Below, in pieces: positions 16,763 to 25,172 of a stretch of DNA of 64,000 bases. The translations under genes and the position numbers were made by a program. Each line of letters opens with the position of its first letter. The first letter of the stretch is position 1. Source of the DNA: Deltaproteobacteria bacterium (lineage in GTDB: Bacteria > Myxococcota > Kuafuiibacteriia > Kuafuiibacteriales > Kuafuiibacteriaceae); NCBI GenBank assembly GCA_020632995.1, contig JACKEN010000017.1, positions 62,001-126,000 of the forward strand, read 5' to 3'. The notes beneath the pieces were generated by a model that searched no databases, was not told the origin of the DNA, and saw only the letters and a list, made by a program, of their open reading frames with translations.

Positions 16763-19700
16763 ATGAGGAGAAACTTCAACGAACGGAGCAGCTTCGGGGT
16801 CAGCGCCCTGGTGACTGTTCTCTCCACCGCGACGCTGTGGAGCTGCAAGGGGGCAGACGCCCCCATCATTCCGTGTGGTACGGGAACGTACCTCGCGGAC
16901 GACGGTACCTGTAAGGTGATCGAGGCGCCCCCCGAGGGATGCCAGCCTGGGTACATGTTCGATCCGGCGCAGGCTGCTTGCGTGCAGCTGGATCCCTGCA
17001 AAGGCGTGACGTGCCAGATGCCGCCCGGCGCGGTGGCGGTCGAGGCCAAGGCCCAGGGCGCCGCGTGCGTCTGTGCGCCGACCCAGTGCCAGGCGCCCGC
17101 CTACGAGCTGCAGAGCGGCTACTGTGTGGCGATCGTCCAGTGCAACCCTGGTTACATCCAGGAGGGCAACGTCTGCGTCCCGAACGAGAACGTCAGCTGC
17201 TACGAGCTGCCGCAGTCGCCGCTGTGCCTCCCGCCCCGCTGCGACGATCCGAACTACGGCTCGGGCACCGCGCAGGACGGCACCGACCTCCGCGCTGAGG
17301 GCAAGTGCCTCGAGGATCCGGCGCCCCCCGCCGAGTCCTGCGTGACCAACTGCCACAACGGCATCGAGGATCCGCACCCCTGGTACGGTGGCAACGATCT
17401 GACCTGCACCGGCTGCCACGGCGGCAACGCCGCGGGGAACACCCGCGAGACCGCCCACGTGGGCCTGCCCGCCTCCTGGCAGCAGAACAGCCCGCAGTTC
17501 GGCCGCCCGAACCTGCGCTACTACTGGAACTACAACACCCTGTTCGGCGTCGAGAACTTCGACGGCGGGCTGGAGTGGCTGCGCTTCCGCAACCCCTCCG
17601 ACCTCCGCGTCGCGGACCAGAGCTGCGGCAAGAACAGCTCCTGCCACGACACCAAGGTCGAGAACGTCCGTCGCGGCGCGATGGCGGTCGAGATGGGCCT
17701 CACCGGCATCGCCAACATGCGGTCGGGCGTCCGGCGTAGCGTGGTGCGCGACGGTGATGCGATCTACAAGTGGGACAACACCGAAGGTATGGCCATGGGT
17801 TGGGGCACCCTCAACGCGGTCACCTACAACTCGGAGTACACCGGCTCGGTGCAGCGCATCAGCGGCTTCACCATCGAGAACCGTGAGTACAACGGCGCGT
17901 ACACCCAGGTCGACATCCTCGCGGAGGTCTGGGACAAGCAGTGCGGCGACTGCCACCTCGGCAACGCCGGCGCCAACAACCGGTACGCGGACTTCCGCAG
18001 CTCCGGTTGCGCGTCCTGCCACATGCCGTACGCCCTCGACGGTCGCTCGCGCTCGCTCGACCAGATGATCAAGAAGGACGAGCCGACCTACCCGGCGGCC
18101 TACGCCCAGATCGCGAACTTCAACGCCAACGACCTGCAGAACCTGAACGGCGCCTGGCTCGGCCCGGAGCGCGCGCACCCCGTGCGTCACCAGCTGACCC
18201 GTCAGATGGCCTCGCAGCGCTGTGGCACCTGCCACGTCGGCTCGAACCGGACCGACTGGCAGTACCGTGGTTACCAGATCGACCCGAACCGGACCGCGTT
18301 CACCGCGCTCAACGGCGGGTTCCTGAACGCGAACCAGGTCCAGTTCACCGACGAGGTGGACAACGACGCCAACCCGTTCGCGCGCTACCACGGCCAGGCC
18401 CAGAACCAGGTCCTGAAGTTCATCGACTGGGACAACAACGGCCTCGATGACATCCCGGCCGACATCCACTTCCAGGCTGGCCTGGAGTGCATGGACTGCC
18501 ACACCACGGGTGAGATGCACAACGAGCTGAAGTTCGCCAAGGTCAAGAAGGTCGAGGACTGGACCGACACCGCTCAGGTGGACGACATGTCCGGCGCCCT
18601 GTGGTCCCACATGGACCAGGCCACCGAGGTGGAGTGCGTGAACTGCCACGGCAACCTGGAGTACCGGGCCCTGTCGTTCGCGGCGGACAACCGGAACCCG
18701 GTCAAGAACCTCCTGGTCTGCCCGGAGCCCGGCGAGGTCATCCCGGACTACACCACTCCCGCGGAGTGTCAGACCCTCGGCGCTGGCCGTTGGATCAAGG
18801 GCAAGTTCTCGGGTCGGTGGCACTACGTGGCGCAGACCTACGACACCGTCAGCAACGGCGGCACCGGCACCGGTGGCGGCGTGGTTCGGCCCCCGAACTC
18901 GACCCGCTCTGGCCAGCCCGTGTACTCGGAGAACGCGTCGATCTTCCACGGTCGCTTCAACGGCCCGGATCTCACCGACGGTGCGGGTCCCTGCCCGAAC
19001 GGTGACGTGAACAACTGCTTCAAGGATCAGCTGAACAACGCCAACGTCGTGACCCAGGGCTTCTCGCACCTGGGCAAGGCGGCCCGCAGCGCGAACGACC
19101 AGCACGAGGGTGGTCTGGAGTGCTACGCCTGCCACTCGACCTGGTCGAACAACTGCTTCGGCTGCCACCTGCGGCTGGCGGACACCAACGGGGCCATCAC
19201 CCTGCGCGACTACGCTCGCAGCACGGGTGAGCTGACCTGGGGTGCCATCACCGAGGCGGACTTCACGTACATCGCTCCGCTGGAGATGCAGTACGGCATC
19301 AACTCGGAGGGCAAGATCAGCCAGTTCCTGCCTGAGACCAAGATGGCGGTTGCGCACACCGACGTGAACAACAACCAGTACTTCGGTACCCAGGTCATCG
19401 TGAACGCCGACGCGAACATCCAGTACAACGTGTACCGTGACCGCGCCGGCTACGGTCTGCGTCAGTACAACACCGAGGTGGTGGGTCTGCCCCTCAACTC
19501 GGACGGTCCGCTGTTCGAGCAGTTCGCGCAGATGGACAACAACGCCGGTCAGGGCGAGCAGCAGATGATGCCGCACAGCGTGCAGCGTTCGCACCCGATG
19601 ATGGACTGCGAGAACTGCCACATGAACGTGAACCAGAACAACACCGACGCGGTGCTGGCGCGCTACATGGCCAACGCGAACGGCTTCGGCAACATCTCTG

Positions 19701-20059
19701 CCTACCTGGCGGTGCTGGCCAACACCGGCATCACCCGGAACAACTCAAACCAGGCGGTCATCGTCGACGCGGCGGCCGGCTTCCGGTTCGACGCGAACAT
19801 CGACCCGACCGCCTTCAACGTGAACCAGCAGAGCGACTGGTGTGTGTTGTACGACGGGAACAACAATGGGTTCCCGCTCTGCTACAACAACCACCCCATC
19901 AAGGAGGGCGTCTACGGCCTGCGGTTCGACCCGCAGTACGCGCGCGCCTACCCGAACATGGCGCACATGGCAGGCCCCTTGAACGACCGCTTGCTCGGCA
20001 AGATGGTGAACGACGTGATCGTTGCGAACGAGAACGTCGTGTACAAGGGCCTGCGGTAG
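16763..20059 (+). CDS. multiheme c-type cytochrome lipoprotein, 9 CXXCH motifs
   Basis: 1098 residues from ATG 16763. The N-terminus has a lipobox (TATLWSC). Residues about 35-175 form a Cys-rich, EGF-like zone (CGTGTYLADDGTC, CQPGYMFDPAQAAC). Nine CXXCH heme-attachment motifs follow: CTGCH (~214), CGDCH (~393), CASCH (~417), CGTCH (~486), CMDCH (~575), CVNCH (~625), CYACH (~786), CFGCH (~797) and CENCH (~949). Two looser candidates are CVTNCH (~192) and a CX5CH (~288). Large multiheme lipoproteins move electrons across or outside the outer membrane in some bacteria; the substrate here is unknown. Codons use CGT and GGT more than the neighbours do, suggesting strong expression. Two hairpins follow. 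Confidence 0.88.
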   Translation: MRRNFNERSSFGVSALVTVLSTATLWSCKGADAPIIPCGTGTYLADDGTCKVIEAPPEGCQPGYMFDPAQAACVQLDPCKGVTCQMPPGAVAVEAKAQGAACVCAPTQCQAPAYELQSGYCVAIVQCNPGYIQEGNVCVPNENVSCYELPQSPLCLPPRCDDPNYGSGTAQDGTDLRAEGKCLEDPAPPAESCVTNCHNGIEDPHPWYGGNDLTCTGCHGGNAAGNTRETAHVGLPASWQQNSPQFGRPNLRYYWNYNTLFGVENFDGGLEWLRFRNPSDLRVADQSCGKNSSCHDTKVENVRRGAMAVEMGLTGIANMRSGVRRSVVRDGDAIYKWDNTEGMAMGWGTLNAVTYNSEYTGSVQRISGFTIENREYNGAYTQVDILAEVWDKQCGDCHLGNAGANNRYADFRSSGCASCHMPYALDGRSRSLDQMIKKDEPTYPAAYAQIANFNANDLQNLNGAWLGPERAHPVRHQLTRQMASQRCGTCHVGSNRTDWQYRGYQIDPNRTAFTALNGGFLNANQVQFTDEVDNDANPFARYHGQAQNQVLKFIDWDNNGLDDIPADIHFQAGLECMDCHTTGEMHNELKFAKVKKVEDWTDTAQVDDMSGALWSHMDQATEVECVNCHGNLEYRALSFAADNRNPVKNLLVCPEPGEVIPDYTTPAECQTLGAGRWIKGKFSGRWHYVAQTYDTVSNGGTGTGGGVVRPPNSTRSGQPVYSENASIFHGRFNGPDLTDGAGPCPNGDVNNCFKDQLNNANVVTQGFSHLGKAARSANDQHEGGLECYACHSTWSNNCFGCHLRLADTNGAITLRDYARSTGELTWGAITEADFTYIAPLEMQYGINSEGKISQFLPETKMAVAHTDVNNNQYFGTQVIVNADANIQYNVYRDRAGYGLRQYNTEVVGLPLNSDGPLFEQFAQMDNNAGQGEQQMMPHSVQRSHPMMDCENCHMNVNQNNTDAVLARYMANANGFGNISAYLAVLANTGITRNNSNQAVIVDAAAGFRFDANIDPTAFNVNQQSDWCVLYDGNNNGFPLCYNNHPIKEGVYGLRFDPQYARAYPNMAHMAGPLNDRLLGKMVNDVIVANENVVYKGLR

Positions 20060-20080
20060 AACCGCTGGTGTGATGGACTA

Positions 20081-20103
20081 CCCCGAGGCCTAGCGCCTCG
20101 GGG
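20081..20103 (+). terminator. GC-rich hairpin after the multiheme gene
   Basis: CCCCGAGGC (20081-20089) pairs perfectly with GCCTCGGGG (20095-20103) across a 5-nt loop. It starts 21 nt after the stop codon. No T-run follows directly, so it may slow polymerase or protect the 3' end, with the next hairpin doing the termination. Confidence 0.6.
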
Positions 20104-20130
20104 GCGTTCAACCTGAACCAAACAGCTCCC

Positions 20131-20170
20131 GAAGGGGAGGCCCGGCGACGGGCCTCCCCTTCGGCGTTTT
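20131..20170 (+). terminator. Rho-independent terminator
   Basis: A perfect 13-bp stem, GAAGGGGAGGCCC (20131-20143) with GGGCCTCCCCTTC (20150-20162), has a 6-nt loop and is followed by GGCGTTTT. It closes the multiheme transcript 24 nt before the next gene's start. Confidence 0.8.
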
Positions 20171-20193
20171 GTGGAGCTGGTGGAGGACCGACC

Positions 20194-21069
20194 GTGAAGC
20201 TGTCGACTTACGTCAACCTGGCCTGCATCACCCTCGTGGCCGCGGTGAGCACCGGCTGCCCAGACAGCGCCCGGGTGAAGGTCGGGGTGGACCAGACGCT
20301 TCAGGACCTGGGGCTGGCGGAGTTCCTCCAGGCCGCCTACGAGGCCGAGACGAAGGAGCGGCTGGAGCTGCAGTACATGGACACCGCCAAGCTCGAGAAG
20401 GCGGTGATGGCGGGAGAGGTGGACAGCGCGCTCGTGATGTCCGAGGCCACCCGCGAGGCGCTGGAGTCCGAGGGGGCCCCGATCCGGAGCGCCATCTATG
20501 CCCACGAGGAGCTGGTGTTCATCGGCCCCTTCGAGAACATGCTGGGCGATCACATCCAAGAGGAGAACGGCGTCGGCATCCTCCAGGCCATCGCGCGCTC
20601 CAACTACAGGTACCTGCGGGCGCGTCCCGGCTCGGTGGAGCGCGCGCGGCACGACCTGCTCTTCAAGCTCTCCCGGGACCGCATGGAGCCCGGATCGTTC
20701 TTCGAGACCAAGCTGGAGGGCGCGGCGCTCATGAAGGAGTCGGTGAAGGCCAACGCCTTCGCGCTGGTGAAGCGCTCCGCGCTCCTGCTCGCCGCGCTGG
20801 ACGGCGTCACCCCCCACCGCATCTATCGAGAAGGCGATCCCGCGCTGGTGCTCCGGCTGGCGGTGATCGAGGTCCACCCCGGCAAGACCAAGCGGCCTCG
20901 GCACCCCGGGTTCTACGACTACGTGATGGGCGAGAAGGGGCAGGTCATTCTGTCGCGCTTCGGGGCCGATCGCTTCGGCTACCCGGTCTACGGCGCGGGC
21001 GCGCCCCCGGAGGGCGAGGGCGCGAAGGTGCCGGGCCTCGACAACAGCGGGGGCGCGGCCCCCAAGTGA
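20194..21069 (+). CDS. TupA-like tungstate/molybdate-binding lipoprotein
   Basis: 291 residues from GTG 20194, preceded by GGAGG at 20182-20186. The signal ends in a lipobox (VAAVSTGC). The body resembles periplasmic solute-binding proteins of the TupA group (COG2998): VDSALVMSEATREALESEG, EELVFIGPFEN, YRYLRARPGSVERARHDLLF and a C-terminal GQVILSRFGADRFGYPVYGAGAP, where DRFGYPVY is similar to the TupA end. Those proteins capture tungstate for an ABC importer. No tupB or tupC permease or ATPase gene adjoins, so ligand and partner are inferred. Converges on the hemerythrin fusion with a 3-nt gap. Confidence 0.7.
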   Translation: MKLSTYVNLACITLVAAVSTGCPDSARVKVGVDQTLQDLGLAEFLQAAYEAETKERLELQYMDTAKLEKAVMAGEVDSALVMSEATREALESEGAPIRSAIYAHEELVFIGPFENMLGDHIQEENGVGILQAIARSNYRYLRARPGSVERARHDLLFKLSRDRMEPGSFFETKLEGAALMKESVKANAFALVKRSALLLAALDGVTPHRIYREGDPALVLRLAVIEVHPGKTKRPRHPGFYDYVMGEKGQVILSRFGADRFGYPVYGAGAPPEGEGAKVPGLDNSGGAAPK

Positions 21070-21072
21070 AGC

Positions 21073-22458
21073 TCAGGGGTGCTCGGGCAACTTGAAGAGG
21101 TGCTCGAAGGCGTCGATCCCGCACTCCAGGTTCTCGCACCAATCCAGGAAGCGGCCCACCATCTCGGGGCCCTTGAACATGGCGCCGTGCTGGGGCGCGA
21201 TCATCTGCACGTCGAGGCCGCGGACCATGCGCACCCAGGCCTTCAGCGCCTTGGTGGAGCCCATGTAGCGGCGGTGGAACGTCTCGAGGTAGGGCCGGTG
21301 CTCGTCGAAGTCGCGCACCACCGACTTGTCGATCCCGATCGCGGCGCCGAGGTCGCCGCTGAACAGGATGCGCGAGGTGGGGTCGAAGACCTGGAGGTTG
21401 CCGCACGAGTGCAGGTAGTGGGCGGGGAGGATCAGGAGCTCCCGGCGCCCCAGCGGCACCCACGCGCCCTCGTCGGGGATGGGCTTGAGGCGGTCCGCGA
21501 TGAGCTTGTCGATGCCGAAGTGGGGGAAGAAGCGGGTCCACAGCCTCGAGGTGAGGGCGTCCGCCTCGGTGTCCATGAGCCACGCGTTGAGCGAGGTCCC
21601 GATGTCCGGGTCCTGGTGCGACAGGAAGATGTACCGGAGGTTGCCGCCGCGCAGGTGGAGTTGCGTCTCCGCGAGGACGTCCGGGTAGACCTTCGGCCCG
21701 CCGGGGTCGAGCACCATGCCCTCACCCGAGTCCACGATGAGGAACTGGTTGGCCTGCACCGAGAGGCCCCGGCCGAAGTCGTGCAGCCAGATCGCCCGGT
21801 GCTCGTCCTCTTCGAAGAGGACCCCGCCCGCGCGCATCGAGTAGCCGGTCTCGTCCTGATCCTGATGCGCCTGGTCTTCACCCAGGGTCCGCGCGTCCAT
21901 CACGTCGACCCGCGGGGGGCTCGGGTTGCGGACGACCAGGGTCTGGGCGCGGCCGCCGCCTTCGGCCACCTCGAGCCAGCGTTGGTACTCCTCGTCCGCG
22001 ATGGTCTCGCGGCGGCTGACCAGCATCGCCTCGATCAGGTCCGCGTCCTTCGAGGGGGGCAGGGCGATCTGGGCCAGCTCGAAGAGGAGCTCGTCCTCCT
22101 TCTTGAGGTGCGCCTCCATGAGGTCGGTGTAGCGGCGCACCGCGTCCGACAGGCGCTGGTGGTGCTCCGGGCCCCGGACCAGCGCGTCCTTCGCCGCGCG
22201 CAGGTACGCGCGGGCGAGGTTGTGGTCCTTCTGCAGGGCCTGGATGGGCCCGTGGGCGAGGTCCTGGGCCCACTCCCCCAGCTCCACGAAGAGCACGTGC
22301 TCTTCCTGGCGCGCGTGGACCCGGTCCACCATCTCGACGAAGAAGTCCACGCACTCGCCCAAGACCGGCACGTCGAGGGGGTGGAGGGCGTGCCGAGCGC
22401 GCGCCAACATGCGGCTGATGACGCGGTGCTCTCGCTTGAGGTGCTGGATGGCCTGCAT
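21073..22458 (-). CDS. hemerythrin (HHE) domain fused to ODP-type di-iron metallo-beta-lactamase domain
   Basis: 461 residues. Residues 1-145 form an HHE four-helix domain with the expected di-iron ligands: His in HLKREHR, HARQEEH, KDHNLARAYL and AHLKKEDE. From about 215 to the end there is a metallo-beta-lactamase fold like the oxygen-binding di-iron (ODP)/flavodiiron core: SHQDPDIGTSLNAW, HSCGNLQVFD, FSGDLGAAIG and PQHGAMF. The flavodiiron HxExDH motif reads HQDPDI here, so one Glu is Asp and the last His is Ile. No flavodoxin or rubredoxin part exists. Both halves bind di-iron and O2 or NO in relatives, so an O2/NO sensor or scavenger is likely. Confidence 0.82.
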   Translation of the reverse strand: MQAIQHLKREHRVISRMLARARHALHPLDVPVLGECVDFFVEMVDRVHARQEEHVLFVELGEWAQDLAHGPIQALQKDHNLARAYLRAAKDALVRGPEHHQRLSDAVRRYTDLMEAHLKKEDELLFELAQIALPPSKDADLIEAMLVSRRETIADEEYQRWLEVAEGGGRAQTLVVRNPSPPRVDVMDARTLGEDQAHQDQDETGYSMRAGGVLFEEDEHRAIWLHDFGRGLSVQANQFLIVDSGEGMVLDPGGPKVYPDVLAETQLHLRGGNLRYIFLSHQDPDIGTSLNAWLMDTEADALTSRLWTRFFPHFGIDKLIADRLKPIPDEGAWVPLGRRELLILPAHYLHSCGNLQVFDPTSRILFSGDLGAAIGIDKSVVRDFDEHRPYLETFHRRYMGSTKALKAWVRMVRGLDVQMIAPQHGAMFKGPEMVGRFLDWCENLECGIDAFEHLFKLPEHP

Positions 22459-22551
22459 TCCGGGGCCAAGACAGCACGAAGCGTGCCTTGGGCGCCCCGT
22501 GAGGGCGCCGGGATGGGCGGTTACGACTTCGTAGCCCGGCCCGTGAAGCGG

Positions 22552-23178
22552 TTACCGGGAGGGCTGACCGGGGGCCGCCGCACCGGGCGCGGTCGGCGGC
22601 GCGGTGACGCCCTCGGGCGCAGCGATGACCTTGGGCGCGCCCTTCTTGAGCACGAGGTGCACGCCCTCCTGGCCGGCCTTCACCTCGGCCGGGAAGGTGC
22701 CGTACAGGTCGTCTTCGCCTCGCGTCATCGGGTCGCCGTCGCGATCCAGGCGCGCGGTCACGATGAAGGGGCCAGCGAAGGGCAGGCCGGGCACCATCAC
22801 GTCCTGGCTGCCGATCTCGTAGCGCAAGGGATACTGCACCTGGCCCAGGCGCTTCACCGCCATGAGACGCCCGGCGAGGCCGCCGCCCTGGCTCTCTCGG
22901 GCCATGATGAACAGGACGTCGGTGGGCTTCACGTCCGCCTCGCTCAGGCCGTCGCCCAGCTTCACCAGGCCGCTGAAGGGCGCGCCGGGCGGGGTGTCGG
23001 GGAACGCGGCGTGGGGGCTGGCGCCAGCGGGGCCAGAGGCCGGGCCGCTCGGCTGCGACGCGGCGTGCGGCGACGTCGCCTGGGGGCCGGGGGCCGCGGG
23101 CGCGGCGGTGTTGGTGGACTCGTTGCAGGCCGACGCGAGGAGCAGCAGCGCGGCGGCGGGAGCGACAGACAAGCGCAT
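22552..23178 (-). CDS. lipoprotein with CycH-like Ig domain
   Basis: 208 residues. A lipoprotein signal (ALLLLASAC) is followed by a Pro/Ala/Ser-rich linker (to about residue 65). The domain from about 68 to 168 matches the Ig-like domain at the C-terminus of CycH/CcmI cytochrome c biogenesis proteins: DVLFIMARESQGGG, MAVKRLG, PLRYEIGSQDVMVPG and VTARLDRDGDPMTRGEDDLYG. In those proteins the domain helps present apocytochrome c; no TPR part is present here. Its location 3 kb from a multiheme cytochrome gene is suggestive, but the two are on opposite strands. Confidence 0.72.
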   Translation of the reverse strand: MRLSVAPAAALLLLASACNESTNTAAPAAPGPQATSPHAASQPSGPASGPAGASPHAAFPDTPPGAPFSGLVKLGDGLSEADVKPTDVLFIMARESQGGGLAGRLMAVKRLGQVQYPLRYEIGSQDVMVPGLPFAGPFIVTARLDRDGDPMTRGEDDLYGTFPAEVKAGQEGVHLVLKKGAPKVIAAPEGVTAPPTAPGAAAPGQPSR

Positions 23179-23248
23179 GGGGCCTCAAACCACGGATCGC
23201 TGGCTCGGCCAAGCGGTCAGCGCGCCGTGGTGGAAGCCCCGCTCGTGG

Positions 23249-23710
23249 CTACAGCCGCTTGGGGAACTTGAGCTGATCGAGGCTCAGCGCCCCGTCCGGC
23301 TTCTTCTCGCCGACCTGCGGCGCCTTCTTCTGGGTGTCTGCGCCAGCGAACTTGCGGAGCGCGTCGCTGCTCTTGGCGACGTCCTCCGCCGCCTGCTCCT
23401 GCCGCTCGGCGTTGAGGGCGTCGAGGGCGTCGAGGAGGGGCTGCTCGGCGAGCACGTCGTAGAGGGCCGTCGACGCCTGCTCTGCGCCCTGCTCCTGGAG
23501 GAAGGCGCCGAGGTTCAGGAGGCCGCGGACCGCATCGCGCAGCTCCTGCTGGCCGTAGAGCTCGTTGAGGCCTTCACGGACCTCCGAGACGTCTTCTTCG
23601 CTGAGGGTGAGGTCGGGGCCGTAGCCGCGCTCGTCGAGGGCGATGACGAGGGCTCCGGCCAGGGGGTGGACGCGGTCCACGACCTCTTGAGTGACTTCCG
23701 GGTTCACCAC
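23249..23710 (-). CDS. FPKRL-tailed protein, copy 2 of a duplicated module
   Basis: 153 residues, soluble, mostly helical, no signal peptide. It is a paralogue of the 152-residue protein at 24166-24624. Shared features are HPLAGALVIAL near the start, a helical stretch ending DALDALNAER, a basic hinge, and an almost identical C-terminus (PDGALSLDQLKFPKRL here, PDGAVKLGNFHFPKRL there). The tail is the best conserved part, so it is probably a binding or sorting signal. It starts 39 nt after the 85-residue hydrophobic protein. I recognise no family. Confidence 0.72.
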   Translation of the reverse strand: MVNPEVTQEVVDRVHPLAGALVIALDERGYGPDLTLSEEDVSEVREGLNELYGQQELRDAVRGLLNLGAFLQEQGAEQASTALYDVLAEQPLLDALDALNAERQEQAAEDVAKSSDALRKFAGADTQKKAPQVGEKKPDGALSLDQLKFPKRL

Positions 23711-23749
23711 CGTACTGTCGAAGAGGCCGCGACCGCGGTCAAGCCAGCA

Positions 23750-24007
23750 CTAAACGCGGCTATTGGCGGGGTGGCTGGAGGTCAGCTTCGAGGCGGCGAT
23801 GGCGCCGACCGCGATGGTGGCGGCCTTGCCGAGGGGGGTGAGGCCCGCGAAGGCGGTGAGGCCCTTGGCGGCCAGGCCGAGGGCCTTGCCGAGGAGGCCA
23901 CCACGAGCGGCGGCGGCGGTGGCCTTGCCGGCCAGGTTGGTCGCCCCGCCGGTGAGGAAGGTGTTCGCAGTGCCCACGGCGCCGGTGATGGTGTTCTTGA
24001 TGTCCAT
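23750..24007 (-). CDS. small Gly/Ala-rich hydrophobic protein, module copy 2
   Basis: 85 residues rich in Ala, Gly and Leu with spaced Lys (KATAAAARGGLLGKALGLAAKGL, shortened here to its pattern: hydrophobic runs broken by Lys). There is no signal peptide; the C-terminal half (GKAATIAVGAIAASKL) could insert in a membrane. The start ATG at 24007 is preceded by GAGGAGAC. It pairs with the FPKRL protein just downstream, as the 76-residue protein at 24718-24948 does with its own partner. Function unknown; a membrane-active peptide is one reading. Confidence 0.6.
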   Translation of the reverse strand: MDIKNTITGAVGTANTFLTGGATNLAGKATAAAARGGLLGKALGLAAKGLTAFAGLTPLGKAATIAVGAIAASKLTSSHPANSRV

Positions 24008-24165
24008 GGTGTCTCCTCGAGGTGATGGGGGAGGTGCCCTCCCCAGTGCTTACGAGTCCCTTATCGTGGGTCCCGACCTACCGTTGCGTACTTTCGCGGG
24101 TAACGTGAACGATCTTCGGGGGTTGAGTGGGTGAGTGAAGTGAAATAGGCGCCAATGTAGGACTC

Positions 24166-24624
24166 CTAGAGGCGCTTCGGGAAGTGGAAGTTCCCGAGCT
24201 TCACTGCGCCGTCGGGGGCCTCCTCGTCCGCGGGCTCGGTGCCCGGGGCGCGGCGCTTGCTCTCGGACGCGGTGAACTGCTGGAAGCGATCCGCCTGCCG
24301 GGCCACCGCGGAGGCCCGCTCCGCATCGCGCGCCTTGTTGATGGCGATGAGGGCGTCGATGACCTCCTTGCGATCCACGAGGGCCACGAGGTCCCGGGCG
24401 GCGTCCTCCGCGTGCTTCTCGACCTCGAGCAGGTGGGCCGCGGTGAGGACGCAGTCCACCGCGGCGAGGAGCGCGCGGCCCTGGGTGAGGTAGTCGTCGA
24501 GGGCCTTCTGGACGAACTCCAGGCCCTCTGCGTCGATGATGGGGACGTCGTCCGGACCGTCCTGGAGGACGGCGGCGAGGACCTCGCCGATCGGATGCAG
24601 CTCGCCGTCGCGGGGCTCACGCAT
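24166..24624 (-). CDS. FPKRL-tailed protein, copy 1 of a duplicated module
   Basis: 152 residues, acidic and helical, without export signal. It aligns with the 153-residue protein at 23249-23710 over its full length: HPIGEVLAAVL against HPLAGALVIAL, VIDALIAINKAR against LLDALDALNAER, and the shared terminal FPKRL. The duplicated copies have drifted far apart outside the tail, so the duplication is old. It lies 93 nt after the 76-residue small protein and 158 nt before the next small protein. Confidence 0.7.
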   Translation of the reverse strand: MREPRDGELHPIGEVLAAVLQDGPDDVPIIDAEGLEFVQKALDDYLTQGRALLAAVDCVLTAAHLLEVEKHAEDAARDLVALVDRKEVIDALIAINKARDAERASAVARQADRFQQFTASESKRRAPGTEPADEEAPDGAVKLGNFHFPKRL

Positions 24625-24717
24625 GGACGAGGTCAGGATACCTGGCGCGCGCGGGGGGGACCAGCGGCCCGGGGCGGATACTTGGGCTCCGGGGCCGGTG
24701 CGCCCGCGGCTGCGAGG

Positions 24718-24948
24718 CTACGCCTCGGCGCGCTGGAGCTGCTGGGCCGCCTGGGAGCTCTGGGCCTTGCTGGGCTTGCCCACCACCATCTTGGCGGCGC
24801 TGAAGGACGTGGTCACCTTGCTGAAGGTGTTGCCCCACAGGGCGTCCTTGAGCCACTTCCCGGCGGTGGTGAGGGTCTTCGGGTTGAGACCGATGCGGCC
24901 CAGGAGGACGCGACCGGCGGTGAGGGCGGCTCCGACGAATGCTGGCAT
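24718..24948 (-). CDS. small amphipathic protein, module copy 1
   Basis: 76 residues. It opens with a hydrophobic, Arg-spotted segment (MPAFVGAALTAGRVLLGRIG) and continues with Lys/Trp-containing amphipathic helices (KTLTTAGKWLKDALWG) and a polar Gln-rich end. It occupies the same position before an FPKRL protein as the 85-residue protein does in the second module. Shortness makes the call less certain, but the repeated gene order supports it. Divergent from the rplU operon. Confidence 0.55.
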   Translation of the reverse strand: MPAFVGAALTAGRVLLGRIGLNPKTLTTAGKWLKDALWGNTFSKVTTSFSAAKMVVGKPSKAQSSQAAQQLQRAEA

Positions 24949-25080
24949 GACACCCCATTATCGCCCAGGTTGCCCTGGTGTTGCGTCCAAGATCGAAGGA
25001 TCTCGGGGGGTTATGGTGCGACCTTGGCCTACATGCGTCTCGAGCAGTCTGGGCGGGCCGAATGATCCGCGATCCAGGGC

Positions 25081-25109
25081 TTGACTCGTCCGCTCACAGG
25101 CCCTAGACG
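25081..25109 (+). promoter_or_regulatory. candidate sigma-70 promoter for rplU-rpmA-obgE
   Basis: TTGACT at 25081-25086 and TAGACG at 25104-25109 are 17 nt apart, about 64 nt before the rplU ATG. Both hexamers are reasonable -35 and -10 matches in a GC-rich genome. It fits the expected single promoter of the ribosomal protein operon. Confidence 0.45.
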
Positions 25110-25172
25110 GACCGTCCTCCGGGCGGAGTCCGCACCGGGGCCAGGGGCAGGACGTCCAGAGGATCCGAAGCA

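Noticed and set aside
16748..19621. 957-codon antisense frame opposite the multiheme gene
   Set aside because: Low-complexity Val/Arg/His translation; the sense strand carries the CXXCH motifs.
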